A stretch of 9,969 bases of DNA from Candidatus Tayloriibacteriota bacterium (lineage in GTDB: Bacteria > Patescibacteriota > Minisyncoccia > Phycocordibacterales > PALSA-1337): contig PMZP01000059.1 of NCBI GenBank assembly GCA_003170325.1, positions 1-9,969 of the forward strand, given 5' to 3'. The notes under the pieces were generated by a model. That model searched no databases. It saw nothing but the letters and a program-made list of their open reading frames with translations, and was not told the origin of the DNA. The position numbers and the translations under genes are program-made. Below are positions 1-5,126 of the stretch, piece after piece (the first letter of the stretch is position 1; the number at the start of each line of letters is the position of its first letter).

Positions 1-361
1 GCGGACAATCAGCAGGGAAGGCTTATATATTGAAAAGTGAGACGTGGATCGTAATGTGGTAACACTGCTAAATGGGTACCTATACAATGGCACTCCGCCT
101 CCGGTATCGGACAGCGCCCGTAAGATCGGGTCCGATAGCATTGTATTCTAGATGGTGAGCCTAAAAGCGACCATATCCACTTAAAGTCGAGGTACGCATT
201 CCATGCGCGCCTCGACCTCACTTCTCAATATATAAGAACCCTCAGAGACTATACGCCGAACAAGTAATTAATTACTTGAAGATATAGTCCGAACTTCATG
301 GCGACATGAAGAGGTAAGTAGAAATACCTTGCCTTACAAGAAATTGTAAATAACAAAATTG
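1..361 (+). ncRNA. Group I self-splicing intron in 16S rRNA (3' part)
   Basis: The 3' catalytic half of a group I intron. A Q-like element (CAATCAGCAGGGAAGGC, 6-22) is followed by a large P6 extension. There 22-41 pairs with 217-236 with one mismatch, enclosing helices 84-89/139-144, 105-112/130-137 and 186-192/210-216. The R element (TCAGAGACTATACG, 242-255) supplies the P7 5' strand GACTATA (247-253), which pairs perfectly with TATAGTC (283-289) in the S element (GAAGATATAGTCC). P8 is the hairpin 262-268/271-277. P9 is CTTCATG-GCGA-CATGAAG (294-311) with a GNRA loop. The conserved terminal G fits G361, since rRNA sequence TAGATACCC resumes at 362 (E. coli T789). That places insertion after position 788. 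P1 to P5 and the 5' splice site lie upstream of the window. No homing endonuclease ORF is visible in this part. Confidence 0.93.
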
Positions 362-462
362 TAGATACCCCAGTAGTCCACGCCCTAAACAATGATCTCT
401 CGCTTTGAGGAGTATCGACCCTCTTCGAGGCTTAGCTAACGCGATAAGAGATCCGCCTGGGT

Positions 463-494
<32 letters not shown>

Positions 495-725
495 AGACGG
501 GGACTTGCACAAGCGGTGGAACATGTGGTTCAATTCGACGCTAAACGAAGAACCTTACCAGGGTTAGAAATCCAGACGAATGCCCGCAGAAACGTGGGCA
601 GCCGAAAGGCGGCTGGACAGGTGCTGCATGGCTGTCGTCAGTTCGTGGTTTGAACTGTTCCCTTCAGTGGGGTAACGAACGCAACCCCTGTTGCCTGTTA
701 CAAGTGTCAGGCGAGACCGCCCAGC

Positions 726-819
726 CCTCAATATGTGAGGGAAGGAGGTCGGACAGGAATGATGATAGTTAGTTTTAAGTTTGATTTCCGATCTTTTTCA
801 GAGCCTCATATGGTGAGGG
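726..819 (+). repeat. Helix-40 expansion in 16S flanked by near-direct repeats
   Basis: Outer helix 40 is intact (CCCAGC 720-725 with GCTGGG 819-824), but its tip holds about 78 extra nt. Two 16-nt near-copies flank the insert: CCTCAATATGTGAGGG (726-741) and CCTCATATGGTGAGGG (804-819). Each can fold as its own small hairpin. The interior forms a 13-bp helix, 741-753 with 787-799, unbroken if G-U pairs are allowed. It is either an expansion segment kept in the ribosome or an inserted element that duplicated the loop sequence. No catalytic intron core is visible, so splicing is not suggested. Confidence 0.75.
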
Positions 820-1050
820 CTGGGAGGAAGGTGGGGATGACGCCAAGTCAGCATGGCCCTCTGACACCCTGGGCTACACACGTGTTACAATGCGCGGTAC
901 AACGGGACGCAATGCCGTAAGGCGGAGCAAACCCTTAGAAAACCGCGCTCAGTTCGGATTGAGGTCTGCAACTCGACCTCATGAAGCCGGAATCGCTAGT
1001 AATCGCAGGTCAGCTATACTGCGGTGAATACGTTCTCAAGTCTTGTACTC

Positions 1051-1612
1051 GGGTCGCCATGCGATCGAGTACGCTAGTTGGTGCAAATCCAACCAAAGCG
1101 ATCAACAGCGCTTTGAAGCGAAATCACAGTCTACTGTCCGCGAGGACTATAGATGAAGGGAGAAAGTAGCATTTCTTAGCTTGAATGCCAGCTATGGCAT
1201 ATATCATAGGTCATCCTGCGAGTACATGGAGAAGCCTACTGTAGAAAAAAGTGATATATGTATCGTGGCATCGAGATGAGAAAAAACAGTGTATTCGGTT
1301 ACCGTGGGAGATCTTGTGCGGTCTCTCGTCTAATTCTTAGATGGGAGTATAATGCCAGCAATGGCATTAAAAATTTCACAAGAAGTCAGCAGAGTTCGTA
1401 GTACCAATTCGGTAGATCTTCGATTAAATCCGAAGCTAGAGCTGCCCTATGGGAAGGAACAAATTCAAAGGAAAAGCTAAAACTTACTATGGCAATGTAA
1501 GTGAATTCGATACAAAATCGAATAAGCAACCTTTGAAAAACGCGAGGGTGCGGGAAAACCGCTTGCCCCGTGTTGAAGAGAATTATAATGGCAACATTAT
1601 AAAACATCAAAT
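1051..1612 (+). ncRNA. Group II-like intron in 16S rRNA, no intact ORF
   Basis: Removing this segment joins CTTGTACTC to ACCGCCCGTCA, restoring 16S sequence around E. coli 1397/1398. Near the 3' end a 34-nt domain V-like hairpin (1540-1573) carries a CGC triad with the middle G in a G-U pair, a 2-nt UU bulge on the 3' strand and a GAAA-type loop. It has one extra bulged A (1545). A domain VI-like hairpin follows, TTATAATG-GCAA-CATTATAA (1583-1602), with A1604 eight nt before the end as a possible branch point. The end is AU, matching the group II AY rule. EBS1 candidate GAGTACA (1220-1226), in an 11-nt loop inside a stem 1198-1206/1252-1260, pairs with the last seven exon bases TGTACTC (1044-1050). 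Oddities: the 5' end is GGGUCG instead of GUGYG, and no reverse transcriptase/maturase is encoded, so splicing would need help in trans. Confidence 0.75.
1184..1367 (+). repeat. Two copies of a 17-nt palindromic hairpin inside the intron
   Basis: AATGCCAGCTATGGCAT (1184-1200) and AATGCCAGCAATGGCAT (1351-1367) differ at one base. Each can fold as ATGCC/GGCAT. The first copy overlaps the stem that presents the proposed EBS1. Confidence 0.8.
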
Positions 1613-1748
1613 ACCGCCCGTCAACCCAAGGGAGTCGGTGGTGCCCGAAATCTCGCCTCGTGCGGGCCTAAGGCAAAATCGATGACAGGGGGTAAGTCGT
1701 AACAAGGCACGGGTAGCGGAAGCTGCTCGTGGAATATTTCAAAGAATC

Positions 1749-1955
1749 AACCGTTTTTTAACTCGTCTTCGGACGGTTAATCAACTTATAGTCGATATGC
1801 TCACTTCGAGCATTGGTTATTGCTCTTCAACCACTTATGGGAGCACTTAGCCGGGGAAGATTCCCGGCCCACATGGACAATATCAATTGAATTGTTCATG
1901 GGCGAACGGAACAAAATAGAGCGCGCTATCGGATCGTCGACACGTTCGCTGATCC
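1749..1955 (+). other. Hairpin-rich spacer downstream of 16S
   Basis: No gene is seen here. The transcript can form successive hairpins: TTAAC-(T)-CGTC with UUCG loop and GACG-GTTAA (1758-1780), ATGCTC/GAGCAT (1797-1813), TGCTC/GAGCA (1821-1845), GCCGGG/CCCGGC (1850-1868), a 10-bp stem 1872-1881/1891-1900 with one G-U, and GGATC/GATCC (1931-1955). They may belong to 16S 3' trailer processing. The matching 5' leader is outside the window, so a 16S processing stem cannot be tested. Confidence 0.6.
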
Positions 1956-1962
1956 CCAAAAT

Positions 1963-1986
1963 ACGTCCAGAAATGGGCGTTTTTTG
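1963..1986 (+). terminator. Rho-independent terminator after 16S
   Basis: Six-bp stem ACGTCC (1963-1968) with GGGCGT (1975-1980), including one G-U, loop AGAAAT, running into six T (1980-1985). It lies before the next promoter, so the 16S unit probably ends here with no 23S. Confidence 0.75.
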
Positions 1987-1991
1987 TGCTA

Positions 1992-2019
1992 TTGACTTAA
2001 TTCTTCATTGTGATATAAT
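1992..2019 (+). promoter_or_regulatory. Sigma70-type promoter for the 61-aa ORF
   Basis: -35 TTGACT (1992-1997), 16-bp spacer, and an extended -10 TGA-TATAAT (2011-2019). This is the strongest promoter-like match in the window. The expected start site is near 2026, about 5 nt before the ATG at 2031. Confidence 0.75.
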
Positions 2020-2030
2020 GTAGTTTGAAT

Positions 2031-2216
2031 ATGAGCATTAAAGAAATGATCGATATCACTGGCAAGAGGAATATCACTCTTACAGTGATTGGAATGCTTG
2101 CCGTCGTGATTGTCTGGCAAGTGTTGGCGAGTCGGCATACCGATAACGTGATCAACAGCCACAGGGATCCAGTTCCTTCGGTAATCGTTGTCCAACATGG
2201 ACAGCCAATTCCATGA
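2031..2216 (+). CDS. Small single-pass membrane protein, unknown function
   Basis: A 61-codon ORF starting MSIKEMIDITGKRN. It has one hydrophobic helix at about residues 15-33 (ITLTVIGMLAVVIVWQVLA), a short basic/polar N-terminus and a polar, proline-containing C-terminal tail of about 28 residues. No family is recognised. The start is placed at ATG 2031 because the -10 box ends at 2019, which makes the mRNA almost leaderless. A TTG at 2025 is in frame but too close to the predicted transcription start. Support for a real gene is the strong promoter and the hairpin just after the stop. It sits alone between the 16S terminator and tRNA-Leu. The promoter could instead drive a small RNA, and homologues would be needed to settle that. 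Confidence 0.55.
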   Translation: MSIKEMIDITGKRNITLTVIGMLAVVIVWQVLASRHTDNVINSHRDPVPSVIVVQHGQPIP

Positions 2217-2227
2217 GAGATCGTCAA

Positions 2228-2261
2228 ATGCGCCGGCTGGGTCCAAAACCCTCCGGCGCAT
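2228..2261 (+). terminator. Strong hairpin, possible terminator
   Basis: Perfect 9-bp stem ATGCGCCGG (2228-2236) with CCGGCGCAT (2253-2261), extended inward by GGG/CCC. It starts 12 nt after the 61-aa ORF. Only AAATGTTTG follows, so the T tract is weak. Confidence 0.5.
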
Positions 2262-2267
2262 AAATGT

Positions 2268-2296
2268 TTGTGAATATCGAGGTTTTGATTTATAGT
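2268..2296 (+). promoter_or_regulatory. Promoter for tRNA-Leu
   Basis: -35 TTGTGA (2268-2273), 17-bp spacer and -10 TATAGT (2291-2296). The tRNA 5' end is 9 nt downstream of the -10 box, so the primary transcript would start at or near the mature 5' end. Confidence 0.6.
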
Positions 2297-2304
2297 AGCT
2301 GAAC

Positions 2305-2386
2305 GGGCACGTGGCGAAATTGGTAGACGCGTACGCTTCAGGAGCGTATGGAGTAATCCATGGAGGTTCGAGTCCTCTCGTGCCCA
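2305..2386 (+). tRNA. tRNA-Leu (anticodon CAG)
   Basis: Class II tRNA reading CUG. The acceptor stem is GGGCACG/CGTGCCC (2305-2311 and 2379-2385) with discriminator A2386. The D arm contains TTGGTAGAC. The anticodon stem TACGC/GCGTA holds loop TTCAGGA, giving CAG. The long variable arm TGGA-GTAA-TCCA is typical of tRNA-Leu, and the T loop is TTCGAGT. The 3' CCA is not encoded (ACAG follows the acceptor), so the organism needs a CCA-adding enzyme. It has its own promoter. Confidence 0.95.
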
Positions 2387-2525
2387 CAGAAGTTTGTTTT
2401 GCATTTCAATCCTGATTTTGCTAGAGTGTACCTTACTGATTTGAGGTATCAGCTCTCTTCGATCTCCTAGCTTATTATCTCCAGTCAAGGTGGAATTTGT
2501 CGACGGAAATTGAGATATTTAGCAT

Positions 2526-2598
2526 GCGCGCGTAGCTCAGTTGGTAGAGCACGCCACTGATACTGGCGGGGTCCCAGGTTCGAATCCTGGCGCGCGCA
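2526..2598 (+). tRNA. tRNA-Ile (anticodon GAT)
   Basis: Standard cloverleaf. The acceptor stem is GCGCGCG/CGCGCGC (2526-2532 and 2591-2597) with discriminator A2598. The D arm is GCTCAGTTGGTAGAGC, the anticodon stem CGCCA/TGGCG holds loop CTGATAC (GAT), and the T arm is CCAGG-TTCGAAT-CCTGG. CCA is not encoded. This isoacceptor often sits in the 16S-23S spacer of other bacteria, but here no 23S follows. A weak TGA-GATATT (2511-2519) could be its -10. Otherwise it is read through from tRNA-Leu. Confidence 0.96.
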
Positions 2599-2667
2599 CA
2601 ATAGATTACAGAGGATGTCAATGTTGACTTCTATTACAAGCGGAGTAATATTACAGCCACTATGATC

Positions 2668-2703
2668 ACTGCCACTGCCGCAAGGCAAGGGCAGTTTTGT
2701 TTT
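2668..2703 (+). terminator. Rho-independent terminator after the tRNAs
   Basis: Two-part stem: ACTGCC (2668-2673) with GGCAGT (2690-2695), and inner GCC/GGC closing a GCAA loop (2677-2686), followed by TTTTGTTTT (2695-2703). Confidence 0.75.
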
Positions 2704-2713
2704 CCCCAAGTTC

Positions 2714-2722
2714 TGGTATAAT
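2714..2722 (+). promoter_or_regulatory. Extended -10 promoter, leaderless NYN gene
   Basis: TGG-TATAAT with the hexamer at 2717-2722. The ATG follows after 7 nt, so the mRNA should start at or next to the start codon. No good -35 is seen, as is usual for extended -10 promoters. Confidence 0.75.
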
Positions 2723-2729
2723 CGATTTT

Positions 2730-3326
2730 ATGTTAACCGAGATTTTCAAGAAAAAAGAAAAAGTTGCTATTTATATTGACGCCAACAATTTCTTCAGATA
2801 TCTCAAGGACAAGGAAATCTCTTTTCCAAAAGGGGTTAAGTTTGATTATGATAAATTTCTGAAGCATTTGGTGAAGGGTAGAGAATTGGTCTCGAAGAGA
2901 TATTATGTCGGCATAGCCCGTAATATTGACGGCAGTGAAAAAAGTCAAAAGATCGTGAGCGGTCAGCAAAAATTCCTGTCGGCCATGGCGGCTCAAGGTT
3001 TTATTATCAAAAGAGGACGAGTCATGTACGACGGCAAAATCAGAGAAAAAGGTACCGACGTGAAAATCGCGGTTGATCTGGTCATCGGCGCGGCTGATAA
3101 TCTGTACGATACAGCCATATTGGTCAGCTCTGATACGGATCTTATTCCAGCTGTGAAGTATTTGAAATACAAAGGTAAGAAGTTTGAATATATAGGATTT
3201 TCCCATTCCCCATCGCTCGGGATGCAAAAATTCGCCAATTTCTCGATATTGCTTACGCCTGAAGACATCAATGGATTTAAAGTTAATGAAATTGAAACGA
3301 CTAAAGATGTGAACATTTCAGCATAA
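2730..3326 (+). CDS. NYN/LabA-like (DUF88) PIN-fold ribonuclease
   Basis: A 198-aa single-domain protein of the NYN (LabA/DUF88) family, PIN-like folds that usually act as metal-dependent ribonucleases. Seen: strand plus acidic motif VAIYIDANNFF (D17, N19, N20), GTDVKIAVDLVIGAADN (D110, D116), and LVSSDTDLIPAVKYL (D135, D137), the typical order of NYN catalytic acids. The C-terminal part FEYIGFSHSPSLGMQKFANFSIL is also family-like. The start is ATG 2730, directly after a TATAAT box. A TTG at 2697 is in frame but lies in the preceding terminator and upstream of the promoter, so it is rejected. The length is normal for a stand-alone NYN protein. The RNA target is unknown and the context gives no hint. 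Confidence 0.88.
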   Translation: MLTEIFKKKEKVAIYIDANNFFRYLKDKEISFPKGVKFDYDKFLKHLVKGRELVSKRYYVGIARNIDGSEKSQKIVSGQQKFLSAMAAQGFIIKRGRVMYDGKIREKGTDVKIAVDLVIGAADNLYDTAILVSSDTDLIPAVKYLKYKGKKFEYIGFSHSPSLGMQKFANFSILLTPEDINGFKVNEIETTKDVNISA

Positions 3327-3384
3327 TTTCCGTTCTAATATCGTCCCACAGCGCGCACAAATCCGCACAAGAACGCTCAAAGTC

Positions 3385-3393
3385 TGTTATTAT
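3385..3393 (+). promoter_or_regulatory. Extended -10 promoter for the methyltransferase gene
   Basis: TGT-TATTAT with the hexamer at 3388-3393. The ATG at 3403 follows after 9 nt, which gives a leaderless or nearly leaderless mRNA. No clear -35 is seen. Confidence 0.6.
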
Positions 3394-3402
3394 TAATGTC
3401 GA

Positions 3403-4020
3403 ATGTCCTCGGGCATTCGGCTCATTTTGACGACACCATATTCGAAACGTTCAAACAAGAGACGCGCCTCGCTGTTGTTTTTAAAAGAAGGCGTAAAGAA
3501 GATCCGAACGCAAGGATCGCTTTTGCCGAGCTCAAAATATCTAGGCAGGCGGATCGTTAAGCGGATACCGATGAGAGATAAAGTCGTGATCGTCGAGCTT
3601 GGGGCAGGGACCGGCGCGTTCACTGAAATGATCTTGGCGAAAATGCCCAAGAATGGAACTTTGCTGGCATTTGAGACCAATCATATCTTGACGGAACATC
3701 TTCGAAAGACATTGATCGACCCACGGCTCTTTATCATCGAAGACGATGCCGCCCGACTTTACAAGCATCTGGAAGAACATTCTTTGCCACCGGCGGATTG
3801 CATCGTCTCCGGACTGCCATTCGGGGACTTTAACCGGGCCAAGAGACAGCGGCTATTATCGGCCATCAGAGACGGCCTTGGCGACGGCGGTCTTTATCTC
3901 CAATTCCAATATCTGCCGGTCAGCCTACAGCATATAAAGAAGATGTTTAGAGCTAAGATCATCGGATTTGAGATGCGCAATTTCCCGCCGGCGTTCTTAT
4001 ACGAGTGCAAGAAAAAATGA
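3403..4020 (+). CDS. SAM-dependent methyltransferase, PmtA-like
   Basis: A 205-aa class I SAM methyltransferase. Motif I is VVIVELGAGTGAFTEMIL (E65, G67, G69, G71). The acidic residue after strand 2 is AFETN (E91), and strand 3 ends IIEDDA (D114, D115). The motif IV region reads CIVSGLPFGDF (135-143). The pattern FLKEGVKKIRTQGSLLPSS (26-44), SGLPF, LQFQYLPVS and RNFPPAFLYECKKK matches bacterial phospholipid N-methyltransferases of the PmtA type, sometimes annotated as rRNA adenine methyltransferase-like. The PmtA reaction is stepwise methylation of phosphatidylethanolamine. Whether this cell uses that lipid cannot be told, so the substrate is open. The N-terminus is rich in Lys and Arg, which fits membrane association. 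The start is supported by the -10 box nearby; an earlier ATG (3396) is out of frame. Confidence 0.8.
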   Translation: MSSGIRLILTTPYSKRSNKRRASLLFLKEGVKKIRTQGSLLPSSKYLGRRIVKRIPMRDKVVIVELGAGTGAFTEMILAKMPKNGTLLAFETNHILTEHLRKTLIDPRLFIIEDDAARLYKHLEEHSLPPADCIVSGLPFGDFNRAKRQRLLSAIRDGLGDGGLYLQFQYLPVSLQHIKKMFRAKIIGFEMRNFPPAFLYECKKK

Positions 4021-4089
4021 TCAATAGTCGTTGGGTGATATCAAATGGTGAGCGGTTAGCGGATAGAAATAAGTGTTAGAAATGCACGG

Positions 4090-4118
4090 TTTACATGTAA
4101 AGGTTTAACGCTTACAAT
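4090..4118 (+). promoter_or_regulatory. Promoter with a palindrome over the -35 box
   Basis: -35 TTTACA (4090-4095), 17-bp spacer, -10 TACAAT (4113-4118), ATG 8 nt later. The -35 is half of the perfect 12-bp palindrome TTTACATGTAAA (4090-4101), a possible operator. Confidence 0.65.
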
Positions 4119-4126
4119 TACCGTAT

Positions 4127-5083
4127 ATGAACACAATCAAAACCACCCCGAAGGATTTTTTCCTTCATTTGGCGGCGACCGTCTTTCTCTACGCGGCCGT
4201 TATTGCCCTTATCAATCTGGCATTCGAAGTCGCTAATCGTGCTCTGCCGGATGCCCTCCAGACCTTCTACGGCGTCGGACAGCTGGTTTGGCCGATCTCC
4301 ATGCTCATAGTGCTCGTTCCGATCACTTATGTCATCGAATGGCTGATTAACCGCGATATCGTCAAGATGCCGGAAAAGAAGGAAATTTGGATTCGCCGAT
4401 GGCGCATCTACCTGACTCTATTTTTGACCGGTGTAACCATTATCGTCGATCTCATAACGCTTATAAATACCTTCTTGAATGGCGAGATTACGAGCAGATT
4501 CATCTATAAAGTCATCATCGTCTTTATCATCTCGGCTGTTGTATTCGCATATTATCTTCTATCCAAGTCTGGTGATTCTGCCAAGACTAAGACATGGCGG
4601 AGCATTCTCATGTGGTTCGGGATCGTCCTCGCATTGGCCGCTATCGTCGGCGGTTTCATCATTGTCGGTTCGCCGTCACAGCAAAGGGCTTTGAGGTTCG
4701 ATAGCGAGCGACTTAGTGACCTTTCGAATTTACAATATCAGATAACGACCTATTGGCAAAGCGCAGGCAGGCTACCAAGTTCTCTAGAAGTGTTTTCGAA
4801 TCCGGCAAGTAATTATACTTACTTTGTTGATCCAGAAACTCATAATCCCTACGGATACTCTGTAAAAGGCGCCACAGCATTTGAACTGTGCGCAACCTTC
4901 GATCTTTCAGGTGACGTGAATAATCAGGACGCGGTTGGTATGAACTATCCGTATCAAGCTCCTGGAACCAAGTCCGCTTGGACTCATACTGCTGGACAGA
5001 TCTGCTTCGAGCGCAGTATTGATACAACGCTGAACTCTCCGAATGCGCCGGTCAAGGCCATTCCTCCAGGCTTAAATCCTTAA
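4127..5083 (+). CDS. Polytopic membrane protein, DUF5671-like
   Basis: A 318-aa protein with five predicted membrane segments, near residues 11-35, 50-74, 93-117, 125-145 and 160-181, then a soluble C-terminal part of about 135 residues. The N-terminal five-helix block resembles DUF5671. The following stretch (SQQRALRFDSERLSDLSNL, then YWQSAGRLPSSL and DPETHNPYGYSV) has the form seen in many Parcubacteria proteins. It vaguely recalls the C-terminal part of a type IV pilin-like domain, but no N-methylation signal is present. C252 and C293 could form a disulfide if the tail is outside. No enzymatic motif is visible and the function is unknown. It has its own promoter and a leaderless start at 4127, and is followed after 6 nt by the pyruvate kinase promoter. 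Confidence 0.8.
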   Translation: MNTIKTTPKDFFLHLAATVFLYAAVIALINLAFEVANRALPDALQTFYGVGQLVWPISMLIVLVPITYVIEWLINRDIVKMPEKKEIWIRRWRIYLTLFLTGVTIIVDLITLINTFLNGEITSRFIYKVIIVFIISAVVFAYYLLSKSGDSAKTKTWRSILMWFGIVLALAAIVGGFIIVGSPSQQRALRFDSERLSDLSNLQYQITTYWQSAGRLPSSLEVFSNPASNYTYFVDPETHNPYGYSVKGATAFELCATFDLSGDVNNQDAVGMNYPYQAPGTKSAWTHTAGQICFERSIDTTLNSPNAPVKAIPPGLNP

Positions 5084-5086
5084 AAA

Positions 5087-5095
5087 TGCTATAAT
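5087..5095 (+). promoter_or_regulatory. Extended -10 promoter for pyruvate kinase
   Basis: TGC-TATAAT, hexamer 5090-5095, 3 nt after the upstream stop codon. The ATG is 31 nt after the hexamer, so this is the only complete gene here with a real 5' leader (about 24 nt). No GGAGG-like site lies in that leader. It does hold TTGAAA (5119-5124), complementary to TTTCAA at the 16S 3' end. Confidence 0.7.
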
Positions 5096-5126
5096 TCCCA
5101 AATTAATACTAAGAGTACTTGAAACC

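Noticed and set aside
735..1169. Small + strand ORFs inside 16S
   Set aside because: They lie in conserved rRNA sequence or its helix-40 insert, with no coding signal.
1380..1415. Possible remnant of a group II maturase (frame reading KSAEFVVPIR then stop)
   Set aside because: Ten residues followed by a stop are too little to support a degraded reverse transcriptase. No RT motifs occur elsewhere in the intron.
1449..1685. 78-aa + strand ORF within the group II-like intron and 16S exon
   Set aside because: It runs from the intron across the splice site into the conserved 16S 3' exon and shows no protein family. The DNA is explained by RNA structure.
1989..2488. Minus-strand ORFs of 132 and 163 aa
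   Set aside because: They run antisense through tRNA-Leu, a promoter, a terminator-like hairpin and the small + strand ORF, so they are shadow frames.
2697..2729. Upstream TTG start for the NYN protein
   Set aside because: It lies in the T tract of the tRNA terminator and upstream of the -10 box, so the mRNA would not contain it.
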